A stretch of 64,000 nucleotides of DNA, taken from assembly GCA_028280485.1 (NCBI GenBank), contig JANQLS010000039.1, forward strand, positions 1-64,000, in the 5' to 3' direction. A program made the position numbers and the translations under genes. The notes under the pieces are model-generated. The model was not told the DNA's origin and searched no databases. It saw only the letters and a program-made list of their open reading frames with translations. This stretch comes from Planctomycetota bacterium. Its GTDB lineage: Bacteria > Planctomycetota > UBA8108 > JACQVS01. Positions 29,985 through 40,300 of this stretch are shown here, one piece after another (the stretch's first letter is position 1; each line of letters opens with the position of its first letter).

Positions 29985-30559
29985 TCTTCGAGCTCATTGG
30001 ATTGAGACATACGTTGCCAAAGCCAACCTTTTGCTGTCAACCAATCGGCTCGAACCGTACGAGGAGCGATTTCTAAGAGCTCGCCAATTTCAGAATCGTT
30101 TAGGCCTAAAAAGAAACGCAGCTCTACCACCTGATGCGCACGAGGATCAACTTCAGAAAATTTTTCCAGCAACTCACTCAGAAGTTCGAGGTCTAAACCA
30201 GCTGCCTCTTGAGGCTCAGCAATCGAATCTAAAGACACTTGGTTTAAATTACCCCCTCGCTTGAGAGACCTGCGACGACGATATCGATCGATAAGGATAT
30301 GTTTCATCGCCCGAGCCGCCGCAGAAAAGAAATGGCGTCGATGAACGTAGGCGGCGCCACCTTCACCTAAAAGTCTTAAATAGGTTTCGTGAACTAGATC
30401 GGAGGGTTGAAGTGTTGCCGAAGGCTCTCCGGCTTTTAAAAGAGATTGAGCAATAGCCGTTAACTCGTCATAAACTAGCTTGAGAAGCTCTTCTTTTGCT
30501 GAACCATCCCCTGAGGCGGAGGCTCCTAGCAATGCTGTGATGGGGTGATATTCGTTCAA
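29981..30559 (-). CDS. ECF-type RNA polymerase sigma factor (TIGR02999-like)
   Basis: A 192-residue extracytoplasmic-function sigma factor. Region 2 (about 28-95) includes LQPSDLVHETYLRLL and HFFSAAARAMKHILIDRYRRR, the typical -10-binding helix. Region 4 (about 130-185) has DPRAHQVVELRFFLGLNDSEIGELL and RTVRADWLTAKGWL, the -35-binding helix-turn-helix. The sequence fits the planctomycete/acidobacterial TIGR02999 group, which usually lacks a classical anti-sigma factor and pairs with a Ser/Thr kinase, as here. The start is TTG. An in-frame TAG lies two codons upstream, so no longer version is possible; a second TTG nine codons inside is the alternative. Its stop overlaps the kinase start. Confidence 0.93.
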   Translation of the reverse strand: MNEYHPITALLGASASGDGSAKEELLKLVYDELTAIAQSLLKAGEPSATLQPSDLVHETYLRLLGEGGAAYVHRRHFFSAAARAMKHILIDRYRRRRSLKRGGNLNQVSLDSIAEPQEAAGLDLELLSELLEKFSEVDPRAHQVVELRFFLGLNDSEIGELLEIAPRTVRADWLTAKGWLWQRMSQSNELEE

Positions 30560-30718
30560 GCTCTATCTATCCACATATTGCAAATCTTTTTAATTCAACT
30601 TTATGGTTTCAATTTTAGGCAATTAAAGAGATAACAATCAAGATCTTCTGAATGTTAAAGTATTTTAAATGCTCTCTATCCTATACCTAGGTCAATCCAA
30701 GATAGAAAATTAAAGACG

Positions 30719-31420
30719 ATGAATTCCCTATCCCGATTTCTTCCTGTCATTATGCTCTTCACGGTAGGTTGCTCACTCTTCAATCCCGGGGATAAAACTC
30801 CAAACTTTGTAATGCTCTTTCCTCAAGACGGAAATCCCCAAGATTGGGTGGTGACCAGTTGGTCCGATCTCGCAAAAGCCCCTCCAGAAGGAGCCGCCTG
30901 GGAAGTTAAGGATGGAATTCTTTATGGAAGTACTCCGCGGGGAACTTGGTTAATATCGAAAAAAGAATACGGAGACTTTGAACTTGAGTTTGAATTTAAA
31001 CTCGGCCCTCGCGGGAATAGCGGCTGCGCCATCCGAACTCCGATGAAGGGTGACCCCGCCTTCGATGCCCTCGAATTGCAGATGGCAGATCTGCGATACA
31101 ATACCAGGGCCAAGCCATCAGAACTCACGGGTGGTTTCTACCGAGCTATCGCTCCCAGCGACCAAGCTTATCTTCCTGAACAGTGGAATCATTATTTTGT
31201 TCGCATGATCGGGTCCCATGCCCAGGTCACTTTAAACGGAAAAAAGATCATCGACATCGATCTCGATCAACAAAGCCAAATCGTCAAACGTCACGATGGA
31301 AGTGAAGCACCTCCCATCAAAGATCGTCCTCGTCGAGGGCATATCGGTTTTCAGGAACTCAGTCGCGGTGGGGATCAGGTGATGATACGGGGAGCGAGAA
31401 TTCGAGAGCTGAATCAATAA
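30719..31420 (+). CDS. DUF1080 (3-keto-disaccharide hydrolase-like) lipoprotein
   Basis: A 233-residue lipoprotein; the lipobox TVGC places the lipidated Cys at residue 18. The mature part is a concanavalin-like DUF1080 domain with typical motifs: WEVKDGILYGS, DFELEFEFKLGPRGNSGCAI, EQWNHYFVRMIGSHAQVTLNGK and GHIGFQE. The family contains 3-keto-disaccharide hydrolases and related glycan-active proteins and is greatly expanded in planctomycetes. The exact substrate cannot be read from the sequence. It is transcribed divergently from the sigma factor gene and is convergent with the next two lipoprotein genes. Confidence 0.9.
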   Translation: MNSLSRFLPVIMLFTVGCSLFNPGDKTPNFVMLFPQDGNPQDWVVTSWSDLAKAPPEGAAWEVKDGILYGSTPRGTWLISKKEYGDFELEFEFKLGPRGNSGCAIRTPMKGDPAFDALELQMADLRYNTRAKPSELTGGFYRAIAPSDQAYLPEQWNHYFVRMIGSHAQVTLNGKKIIDIDLDQQSQIVKRHDGSEAPPIKDRPRRGHIGFQELSRGGDQVMIRGARIRELNQ

Positions 31421-31464
31421 AACAAGTTAACAGACTAGTTAAGTTCCACTTTATCACTTGAATT

Positions 31465-32010
31465 TTATTTATAAAAGAATCGAGGTTTTCTATACAGGGA
31501 ATAAGGCTTCTCTAACTTTGAAACCATCCCCCATTGAGGACCGTAACCTGGGCTGTAATTTTCAATATAAAATCCCCAGTTAAAATAAGCCCCCTGTAAG
31601 ACCTTGCCATCCTCACGAATCAACTTCCCCTTGTAGGTCGTGAAGGAAAATTTTTCTCGGCCGATCGGCAAAGCCAGTGGAATGGGAACGGGCCACTGAA
31701 TAAACACAAAAAATCCAACCCACCTCAGGCCCGTTTTAAATCCTAACCTTCTAAATTCCTGATTATAAAAATATCTAACTGTATCTTCAGCGATGTTCTC
31801 GATATGGACAGGCTCTCCATACCAATCTTCGTAACGCTCCTTTGCAATCTCAACATCGATTAAGCTCTCTTTGTTCGATTTGTAGATCCTCTCAAATTCT
31901 TCGAGATTTATCTCTTCCTCAAAAGAACTCGGCCAGAGAACGGTTATCCCAAAACAGCCCGAGTTAAAAACGATGACGAACAAACTGAGTCCTAGTAATT
32001 TAAAATTCAT
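31465..32010 (-). CDS. Hypothetical lipoprotein
   Basis: About 181 residues from the ATG at 32010, which has AGAAGG six bases upstream. A TTG at 32028 would add six residues and break the short signal peptide. The N-terminus has a lipobox (FNSGC), so it is a probable lipoprotein. The mature part has the motifs EEFERIYKSNKESLIDVEIAKE and YFYNQEFRRLGFKTGLRWVG. A strongly hydrophobic segment (FFVFIQWPVPIPLALPIG) could be a membrane hairpin or a buried beta element. I do not recognise the family. It lies 61 bases downstream of the GH16 gene on the same strand and may be co-transcribed with it. Confidence 0.65.
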   Translation of the reverse strand: MNFKLLGLSLFVIVFNSGCFGITVLWPSSFEEEINLEEFERIYKSNKESLIDVEIAKERYEDWYGEPVHIENIAEDTVRYFYNQEFRRLGFKTGLRWVGFFVFIQWPVPIPLALPIGREKFSFTTYKGKLIREDGKVLQGAYFNWGFYIENYSPGYGPQWGMVSKLEKPYSLYRKPRFFYK

Positions 32011-32071
32011 CTTCCGCCTTCTACCCAAATGCTCAATCAGAATCAGTTTTCAGGAACAGCCCAGCTTTCAC

Positions 32072-32938
32072 TTAAAGATCTAAGGAGGAGAGCTGAAAGA
32101 CTCTAACATAATCAATTTCAAAACGCGCGGGGAATTTAGTCTTACTTGGATCTCCCCCGTTTGTTCCCCCGAGAGCAAGGGTGAGCAAGAGGTAATGGGG
32201 TTCATGAAAGGGATTCGATTTCTCTTTATCGGGGTTGATTGTTTTATCGAGTTCAATGGTGTTCCTTAATTCATCGTCAACGTACAACTTGATCGATTGA
32301 GCGTCCCAGTCCATCCTCCAAACGTGGAACTTTTCAGACCAATTCGGATCTCCGAATTCATCTATAGATTTTGGGACTTGATCCCAAACGGGTTTCCAAC
32401 GTTGCTGACTCCCCCAACAAGCGTTTGCACGAAGTTCGCCTCGATAGTATTCCATGATGTCGATCTCACCACAGCCCGGCCATTCTCGAGCCGTACCTAA
32501 AGTCCAAAAAGCAGGCCACATTCCGGCCCGAGTATCGATCCGTGCCCGCATGACAAATCGACCATACTTCCACGAGTGCTTCCCCTTTGTCATCAAAGAA
32601 GCCGAAGTGTATTCAGCGTGAGGTCGGTTCTCTTTCCAATGCTTGCTTTTTGAATTGTACTTCGGATTTTTAACTCGTTCTCTACGAGCTTCGATAATCA
32701 GAAAACCATCCTTACAGAATGCGTTTTCAGATTGAAAGTATTGGGCTTCATGATTGCGAACCAAGCCTTCTTCGTGCGACCAGTTCAAAGGATTCGGTTG
32801 ACCGTCAATTTCAAATTCATCGGCCCAGACCAATTGGTAATTACTGCTAATCGGTCCGGTTTTACAAGAAGACAGAAAACCGAAAGGCAACAATAGACAC
32901 ATCAATAATTGAATGGAGATTAGTGATTTGAATTTCAT
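32072..32938 (-). CDS. GH16 family glycoside hydrolase, lipoprotein (endo-beta-glucanase type)
   Basis: A 288-residue GH16 enzyme of the laminarinase/beta-1,3-glucanase type that cleaves beta-glucans or related galactans. The lipobox LSSC gives a lipidated Cys25. The catalytic motif GEIDIMEY contains the nucleophile Glu158, Asp160 and acid/base Glu163 in the standard ExDxxE spacing. Other GH16 landmarks are WADEF, YGRFVMRARI, GMWPAFWTLG, FHVWRMDWD and FEIDYVRVFQ. The length is normal for a single catalytic domain with no carbohydrate-binding module. The exact substrate (laminarin, lichenan, agar or carrageenan) cannot be decided from these motifs alone. Confidence 0.95.
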   Translation of the reverse strand: MKFKSLISIQLLMCLLLPFGFLSSCKTGPISSNYQLVWADEFEIDGQPNPLNWSHEEGLVRNHEAQYFQSENAFCKDGFLIIEARRERVKNPKYNSKSKHWKENRPHAEYTSASLMTKGKHSWKYGRFVMRARIDTRAGMWPAFWTLGTAREWPGCGEIDIMEYYRGELRANACWGSQQRWKPVWDQVPKSIDEFGDPNWSEKFHVWRMDWDAQSIKLYVDDELRNTIELDKTINPDKEKSNPFHEPHYLLLTLALGGTNGGDPSKTKFPARFEIDYVRVFQLSSLDL

Positions 32939-33264
32939 GTTAGGAATTATCCCTCACCCCCAAACTTAATGAAATAAAATCACTAAAATATGAGGTGAGC
33001 CCCACGAGGATGCATTCAAATCTTCAAGAGACTCCCCATTCTTCGATCCACCACATTAGGTCAATTGATAAATATAACCGAATTAGATTGAGGACCCTAG
33101 GCGGGATATAAAAACCTTCAGACATAGAGCATTTCCTTGTCAGTTAGATTTAAAATCAGGGTAGAATTACTGATAATATTTGTTGAAACCATGTTCGGTG
33201 AATGGAGACAGAAAACTCACGCTGGCTTTGGGAAAATGTGAATGAGAGTTCAAGGACGTAGTAA
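32939..33264. other. Intergenic region between GH16 and the cytochrome c operon
   Basis: These 326 bases separate divergent genes and should hold the promoters of both. They are AT-rich. AAGGA about 8 bases before the ATG at 33265 is a plausible ribosome binding site. I saw no repeat, RNA gene or convincing palindrome. Confidence 0.4.
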
Positions 33265-35640
33265 ATGAATACCTTCCTTCGGGTTGCTAAGATTTTTTTT
33301 ATAAGAGCCACAACTGGTGAAACTTTACTCTTACTGGGACTCGTTAGCTTATTATCGATTGAAAACATTGCGATCGTTGCTAATGAGAGTGATACCACTA
33401 AATCCCCAACGACACCTCATTCAAAGCCAATTGACTTTGTTCGCGATATCCAACCGATCTTTCGAAACAATTGCTTTGAGTGCCATGCAGGGCCCACCAA
33501 TGAAGGCGGACTGAACCTGGGCATTAAAGTCAAGGCACTTCAAGGAGGTGACAGTGGTGTGGCAATTGTCTCCGGCAAGAGCAAGGAGAGCTTGCTCATT
33601 CAACGTGTCTCATCCGTAGATAAAGATCACGTCATGCCACCGGAAGGGAAAAAGCCGCTTACAAAAGAGCAGATTAACTTTCTTCGTACTTGGGTTGATC
33701 AAGACGCTCCCTGGCCCGATGGGACAGATGTCGTCGACCCCATCATGGATCGAGCCAAATCGCACTGGGCATTTAAAAGACTCTCCAAAGTAAAAATCCC
33801 TTCCGAGCAACCTGGCGACAAATGGTCGAAGGGAGCAATTGACCGATTCGTTCTACAGAGGCTCAAAGGTGCCGGGCTGAAACCATCCCAACCCGCCGAT
33901 GCCAGAACTTTAGTACGCAGATTATATTTTGATCTGATAGGTTTGCCGCCCTCTCCTGAACAAACAAATCAATTTATCCAAGCTCACTCTAAGAACTCCG
34001 AATCCGCAGTACAAAACTTGGTGAGCCAACTCTTGGATTCGCCCCGTTACGGTGAGCGTTGGGGAAGGCATTGGTTGGATGTGGCCCGATATGCCGACAG
34101 CGACGGTCAAGAAGCCGATCAGGATCGTCCTCACGCCTATACTTATCGCGACTTTGTGATTGAAGCTTTCAACAAAGACATGCCTTACGATCAATTTGTT
34201 CGTTGGCAAATTGCCGGTGATGAATTTGAACCGAAAAATGACGCAGCTATTGCCGCCACCGGTTTCCTGACCGCCGGTCCTTCATTCAAGTTGCCCGATT
34301 CCTTCCTCGAAAGTGAGCGACTGAGGAATCGTTACAATGAGCTCGACGATGTGATCTCGACCCTGGGGTCTGGGCTCTTAGGAATAACCGTGGCCTGCGC
34401 GCGTTGCCACGATCACAAATACGATGCGTTTACGGCGAAAGAGTACTATCAATTGTTAGGTGTCTTTCACAGTGGCGATCGTGTGACGGCCAAATTACCC
34501 AGTGGGAAAGAAGCCTTCTTTTTTCGAGACTTCGACAACAAACGTCGAACAACTTGGTTATTTCGTCGAAGCGATTTTTACGATCGAGAAATTGAGCTCG
34601 ACATCGGTTTCCCGCTGATTCTATCAACCGGTATCGACGCTGATAAATACTGGGATCAAGCTAAAGAAGCCTACGGTAAGCTTGGAAAAACAAAGAGCAC
34701 TTTACAGCGCCGCGCACTCGCGAATTGGATCACAGATACCGAGAATGGCGGCGGAGCATTGCTTGCTCGGGTCATTGTCAACCGCATTTGGCACCATCAC
34801 TTCGGCAAGGGACTCGTCCGCACGACGAGCGATTTTGGCGTTCGTGGAGATGCCCCCAGCCATCCCCGTTTGCTCGAATACTTAACGAGTGAGTTCGTAG
34901 AGAGTGGCTGGAAAATCAAATCTTTGCATAAAAAAATACTCACCAGTCGAGTGTGGCAGCAAGCGAGCACGAGAAACGCTACTGATAAGCGAGGCTCCGA
35001 AATCGACCCCAACAACAATTTGTTATGGCGTAGGACTCCCCAACGACTAGAAGTTGAAGTCATGCGTGACGCAATGTTGGCGGTTAGCGAAACGTTAAAC
35101 TTAAAAGCGGGCGGGCCAGGCTTCAAGCCCTACATTTCACCTGAAGCGAATCTCGCAAGGAACATCAAAGGCAAAGGCTATCCCAAAAACGCTAAGGACG
35201 ATGCGACCACTCGCCGTCGAAGCATTTACATGTTTCATAAGCGCCTCATTCCTTATCCGATGTTTCAGGCTTTTGATCGCCCAGAATTGATGACGAGTTG
35301 TGCTCGCCGTCAAAACACCACTGTAGCACCTCAAGCTATGGTCTTACTGAACGATCGATTTGTTCGATCCGTGGCTCGAGACTTCGCAAAGTTGCTGGCG
35401 CAAGGCCAAACGGACAAATCGAATCTAAAAAACTTGGAACTGAAGCCCAGCGTCAAAAGAGCGTTTGAAATTTCCTTTGCACGCTTACCTTCAAATACAG
35501 AGTTAAAAGCTTCGATCCAATTTATCGAAGCACAGACTAAAGCAAGACTCCAACGAGGTGAACGAGATTATCGCCTCGAAGCGTTGACCGATTTCTGTCA
35601 ATCGCTGTTCAGTCTAAATGAGTTCATCTACGTCGATTGA
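33265..35640 (+). CDS. Planctomycete-type cytochrome c protein (PSCyt1-DUF1549-DUF1553)
   Basis: A 791-residue exported protein. After a signal/anchor segment (ETLLLLGLVSLLSI) there is a PSCyt1 domain with a c-type heme motif CFECH and the planctomycete-specific EGGLNLG. DUF1549 (PSCyt2) follows with YGERWGRHWLDVARYADSDG and a second heme motif CARCH. The C-terminal DUF1553 (PSD1) has VIVNRIWHHHFGKGLV, DFGVRGD, HPRLLEYL and FDRPELMTSC. These proteins are almost restricted to the PVC group and are thought to be periplasmic electron-transfer or glycan-linked oxidation proteins; the reaction is unknown. It is followed after 8 bases by the DUF1501 gene, its usual partner, so the two form an operon. 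Confidence 0.95.
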   Translation: MNTFLRVAKIFFIRATTGETLLLLGLVSLLSIENIAIVANESDTTKSPTTPHSKPIDFVRDIQPIFRNNCFECHAGPTNEGGLNLGIKVKALQGGDSGVAIVSGKSKESLLIQRVSSVDKDHVMPPEGKKPLTKEQINFLRTWVDQDAPWPDGTDVVDPIMDRAKSHWAFKRLSKVKIPSEQPGDKWSKGAIDRFVLQRLKGAGLKPSQPADARTLVRRLYFDLIGLPPSPEQTNQFIQAHSKNSESAVQNLVSQLLDSPRYGERWGRHWLDVARYADSDGQEADQDRPHAYTYRDFVIEAFNKDMPYDQFVRWQIAGDEFEPKNDAAIAATGFLTAGPSFKLPDSFLESERLRNRYNELDDVISTLGSGLLGITVACARCHDHKYDAFTAKEYYQLLGVFHSGDRVTAKLPSGKEAFFFRDFDNKRRTTWLFRRSDFYDREIELDIGFPLILSTGIDADKYWDQAKEAYGKLGKTKSTLQRRALANWITDTENGGGALLARVIVNRIWHHHFGKGLVRTTSDFGVRGDAPSHPRLLEYLTSEFVESGWKIKSLHKKILTSRVWQQASTRNATDKRGSEIDPNNNLLWRRTPQRLEVEVMRDAMLAVSETLNLKAGGPGFKPYISPEANLARNIKGKGYPKNAKDDATTRRRSIYMFHKRLIPYPMFQAFDRPELMTSCARRQNTTVAPQAMVLLNDRFVRSVARDFAKLLAQGQTDKSNLKNLELKPSVKRAFEISFARLPSNTELKASIQFIEAQTKARLQRGERDYRLEALTDFCQSLFSLNEFIYVD

Positions 35641-35648
35641 GATAAGAT

Positions 35649-37088
35649 ATGAATAAGAATTCTCAGAATTTCCCCTGTGGTCGCATCGCCAATTTACTGA
35701 GTCGCCGCGAATGGTTGAGTCGAGCTGGTGCCGGAGCCGGCATGATTGGCCTCACTCAACTCATGGCAGAGCAGGGTCTCCTAGCCACACCGAAAACAGA
35801 GAACTCAGCTAAACCTACCACTTCATTGAAACCCCGCTCAGGTCATTTTCCTGCCAGGGCAAAGTCCGTGATTTGGTTGTTCATGGAAGGTGCCCCTAGC
35901 GCAGTCGACATGTTCGATCCCAAACCCCAGCTCGACAAAAGAGATGGGGACACCACCAACATTCAGGCCTTCTTTGGCAATCCGGGACCGTTGATGAAGT
36001 CCCCCTTTACCTTCAAGCAATATGGGCAATGCGGGCAATGGGTTTGCGACAAGTACCCCAACGTCGCCAAACATGTCGACAAAATGGCATTTATCAAGTC
36101 GTTACACAGTGAATCGAATGACCACGTCCCTGCAATCTACCAAATCAACAGCGGATTGCCCCGTCCCGGTTTTCCCACCGCCGGGGCCTGGGTCACTTAC
36201 GGTCTCGGTAGCGAGAATCAAAATTTACCCGGTTACGTTGTGTTGGGAAATACTCATGGAGCCAAAGGTGGCCCTCACAACTGGGGAGCTGGCTTTCTTC
36301 CTTCAACATTCCAAGGAACGCTTTTTAGATCACAAGGTACTCCCATACTCAATCTAAAACGACAACCGAAGATCACTCAACGAGACCAACGAGCTCAACT
36401 CGACTTTATGGAAAAATTAAACGATGAACACCTGCGTCGTCATTCACGAGATGCGGAGTTCGTTAATCGGATGCAATCCTTTGAGCTAGCTTTTCGCATG
36501 CAGACTGAAGCCACAGAAGTCGTGGACCTCTCGAGAGAAACTGAAGCAACCCACAAACTTTATGGAATTGACAATCCCCGTTCCAAATCATTTGGGTCCA
36601 AATGTTTGATGGCGAGAAGGCTCGTTGAAAATGGTGTTCGATTTGTGCAGGTTTACAGCGACGGAGAGTGGGACGCTCATAACAACCTTAAAGAAAATCA
36701 CACCCACCATTGTCTGGCTACGGATGCCCCGGTGGCCGGCTTATTAACTGACTTACAAGCTCGCGGGCTCCTCGACTCCACCCTCGTCATCTGGGGCGGC
36801 GAGTTCGGTCGTATGCCGATCTCGCAAAATGGAAAAGGTCGCGATCACAATCCCAAAGGATTCCTGCAATGGATGGCAGGTGCGGGGATCAAAGGAGGGG
36901 TCAGTTACGGCGAGACGGATGAAATCGGTTATGAAGCTGTTGAGAACCGAGTCAGCGTAAACGACCTTCACGCCACGATTCTTCATCTTCTTGGACTCAA
37001 CCACGAACGCCTCACCTACTTCCACAATGGTCGCAGTTACCGGTTAACCGATGTGGCCGGAGAAGTGATCCACGAGATTCTTTCTTAA
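35649..37088 (+). CDS. DUF1501 protein with Tat signal
   Basis: A 479-residue protein of the DUF1501 family, which has an alkaline-phosphatase/sulfatase-like fold. The N-terminus carries a twin-arginine signal (SRREWLSRAGAGAGMIGL), so it is exported folded. Typical family motifs are present: SVIWLFMEGAPSAVDMFDPKP, HNWGAGFLPSTFQGT, WDAHNNL and WGGEFGRMP. The C-terminal LHATILHLLGLNHERLTYF is also characteristic. It is the conserved operon partner of the upstream cytochrome c protein. The substrate is unknown. Tat export suggests that a cofactor or metal is inserted before secretion. Confidence 0.95.
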   Translation: MNKNSQNFPCGRIANLLSRREWLSRAGAGAGMIGLTQLMAEQGLLATPKTENSAKPTTSLKPRSGHFPARAKSVIWLFMEGAPSAVDMFDPKPQLDKRDGDTTNIQAFFGNPGPLMKSPFTFKQYGQCGQWVCDKYPNVAKHVDKMAFIKSLHSESNDHVPAIYQINSGLPRPGFPTAGAWVTYGLGSENQNLPGYVVLGNTHGAKGGPHNWGAGFLPSTFQGTLFRSQGTPILNLKRQPKITQRDQRAQLDFMEKLNDEHLRRHSRDAEFVNRMQSFELAFRMQTEATEVVDLSRETEATHKLYGIDNPRSKSFGSKCLMARRLVENGVRFVQVYSDGEWDAHNNLKENHTHHCLATDAPVAGLLTDLQARGLLDSTLVIWGGEFGRMPISQNGKGRDHNPKGFLQWMAGAGIKGGVSYGETDEIGYEAVENRVSVNDLHATILHLLGLNHERLTYFHNGRSYRLTDVAGEVIHEILS

Positions 37089-37300
37089 CGGGGAATAAGG
37101 GAAGCCGAAACCAAGGTCGAGATCGAATCAGCGCCAGCTCACGACCACGCTAAGATGTGACCTTTTTAACCCTTAGAACAATCTTTATTTTTCGAAACCA
37201 TCTTTAGAAATTAAGGTTAAATGATTATTGGATCTTAACTATAAGGTCGGTTTTTCCTCCCCCCTAATGTGTGGTGACTTCGCCATCCAGGATTTATCGA

Positions 37301-40300
37301 ATGATCAGAACAAACGAACTCTTGACCAAGGCACTCCCACTATGCCTTCAACGTTCATCACTTATTTTTTTTGTTCTTTTACTTGGTAGCCCTCTAACGG
37401 CTGCTCCCTGGCTGACCTTCACCGAAGTGTGCTACCGCCATCCTGCTGGCGATGAAATGGAGTTCATCGAGATTTATAACCTCGAAGCACCCCATGTCGA
37501 CTTGAGTGGATGGAAGCTTGAGGGTGAAGTTGATTTTGAATTTCCTAAGGGAACTCAAATCGAACCTCGCCAGTGTTTGGTCATCGCAAAAAACCTCGAA
37601 GCCTTTAAAAAAATATATCCCAAAACCAAAGCCATCGGTCCATTTGAAGGCCGCCTCAATAATGATGGTGGTCGCATTACCCTACTTAACAATGTAGGAG
37701 CGAAGATGGCCGAAATGAGGTACGGTCGCGATGGATCATGGTCGGCGATTGCCGATGGTACCGGACATACTTTAGTGCTTGCCGATGCTCTTTTTGATGC
37801 TCGACAACCATTGAGCTGGAAACCCAGCGAGCAACAAAATGGTTCTCCAGGAACTTTCGAACAATCTTTTGAACAAATCCCCGGTGATCTCATCATCAAG
37901 CGAGGGGAAGAATGGAAATACTTCCCTGGTACTCAAGCTCCGCCCGAAGATTGGAAATCTCTCGAATTCGATGATTCTAAATGGGAATCCGGAAAGAGTG
38001 GATTCGGCTTTGGCGATAACGATGACGAGACTGTACTCCGCGATATGCCCGGGCGCTATCTATCCCTTTTCACTCGAAAAGTGTTTTCGGTTGAAAATCC
38101 CAAAGCACTCGGTGACCTTTCCCTTTTAGTGGACTACGACGATGGATTTGTCGCTTTTCTCAATGGAAAAGAATTAGCGAGAGCCAATGTAGAATCCTTA
38201 GCCTTCGATCAACCTGCTCGAGGAAGTCGAGAAGCTGGCCGGCCGACTGCCATCAAAATGGGGGAAGCTCAATCGATTTTACGAAAAGGTAAAAACGTCC
38301 TCGCGGTAGCTGGCTTTAATGCCTTCATCGGTTCGAGTGATTTCAGTTTGATTGTCGAGCTTGAAAGTAAAAAGAAAAAGGTAGCTTCACTCCAAACGAT
38401 ATCCTTGCCCATCCGGCTCAATGAAATTTCGACTCAGGCCACCTCTAACGGATTCAGCCTGGAGTGGATCGAACTCTACAACCCTAGCTCGAAAAATATC
38501 AAACTGAGTGAAGTGCACTTAAGTGACGATCCAGAGAGACTCACTAAGTGGAAAGCCAATAAAAATAAATCCATCCCTCCACGAGGCTTCGCTGTTCTTA
38601 CTGGCGATGAGCTGAACTTAGATAGCCAAAAAGTTAACCCAGAAACGATTTACCTAAGTGTCAACGATGGAAAACAGATCCTCGATGCTCTCAGTTTAAG
38701 GAGCCTTCCCAAATCCAGTAATTTAGATCCAAAGAAAAAAGCATCATTGTCAATTGGACGCTACCCCGATGGCACAGATCGAACTTGGTTATTAGCTAAA
38801 GCAACTCATAAATCCAGCAACCAAATATCAACTAACAACCTTCTTCATATCAATGAGATTCACTACCACCCTTCTAGTGGTAATCCGGATGACGAATTCA
38901 TCGAGCTTTACAATCAAAGTAGCGACGAAATCTCTTTGGAAGGATTAAGGCTTCGAGGTGGAGTCAGCTTTGACTTCCCTAAAAGTTCAAGCATCAAGCC
39001 TAAGGGATATCTCGTCATCGCCCGTAATCCTTCCGCCCTTTCTTCGAAATATAAAATCCCTGCTCAACATGTCATCGGCCCTTTCAAGGGGGGATTATCT
39101 AATCGGGGTGAAGAAATTCGGCTCGAAGATATATTTGGAAGAACTTTAGACTTCGTTTCTTATGCCGATCGCCATCCCTGGCCGACCTCTGCCGACGGTT
39201 GGGGATCCAGCCTCGAACTCATCGACTCTCAAATCGACAATAGCTTCAGTGGTGCTTGGGATTCTAGCAAAGAAACTTCGAAATCAGAATGGACACAGGT
39301 GAAGTACACCGCAGGAGTCTATCTCTTCGGACGCACTTCCGCCTCGTTGTTTCAATTCATGCTTCTCAACTCCGGCGAGTGCTTGATCGATGACCTCAAA
39401 GTGATCGATAAAGATGGCAAAACGGTCATCGATGAAAACTTTAACGGAGAGAAGAGTAAGTGGCGGGGCTACGGAACTCATAGAGATTCTAAGGTCTTAC
39501 AAAAAAGTCCTTATTCAGATTCTCCTTGTTATCACTTAGTAGCAAAAGGACGCGGAAACTCTCGTACCAATTTTGTCAGCCTACCACTGAATGAACCTCT
39601 CGAAGAGTTAGAGAAATACACCGTTTCGTTTAAAGCCAAATGGATCTCAGGAAGCCCCCTGCTTCTTTCAAGAACTTCAGGACAAGGTTTAGCACGCTCG
39701 ACTCGACTAACGACTCCGATTCTGCCTGGTACTCCCGGAAAAAGTAACAGCATCACCAAAGCTTCTCCTCCAGTCATCGGAACACCCGTTCAGTCACCTA
39801 TTATTCCTCAGATCGATCAAGCGGTGACCTTCACTGTTCCGATCACCGCGAGATCTTCCATTACGACTGCAGAATTGCGCTATCGTCATGAATCGATGTC
39901 AGAGTGGAAGAAAGTGGCGTTAAAGAAAAGGGATGACCTCCATTTCACCGGGGTGATTCCCCCACTCGCAAAAGGGCGGGTCGAATTCACGATTCACGCG
40001 GCAGATAAAGACAAGCGTAAGGGTGTCTTCCCCAACGGAGGACAGCAAAAGCCAACTCAATATGCGGTCGGCCTTACTGTCGAACCATCCCTCCCTGCAT
40101 TCACGGTCTTGGTTTCTGATCGTGAATGGGAAGCCGCTCAAAGTCGGCAACGGATGTCGAACTATTTGATGGACGCGACCCTCGTTTATGGTGACTCCCG
40201 CATTTTCTATAACGTAGGATTTCGAGCAAGGGGAAGTGGCTTCACCCGTGGAAGTCGCAATTGGCGATTAGTCTTTGGAGCTGACACCTTGGATGGTCGA

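Noticed and set aside
37271..37300. GTG start for the CotH-hydrolase protein
   Set aside because: The ten extra residues precede a complete signal peptide that starts from the ATG at 37301.
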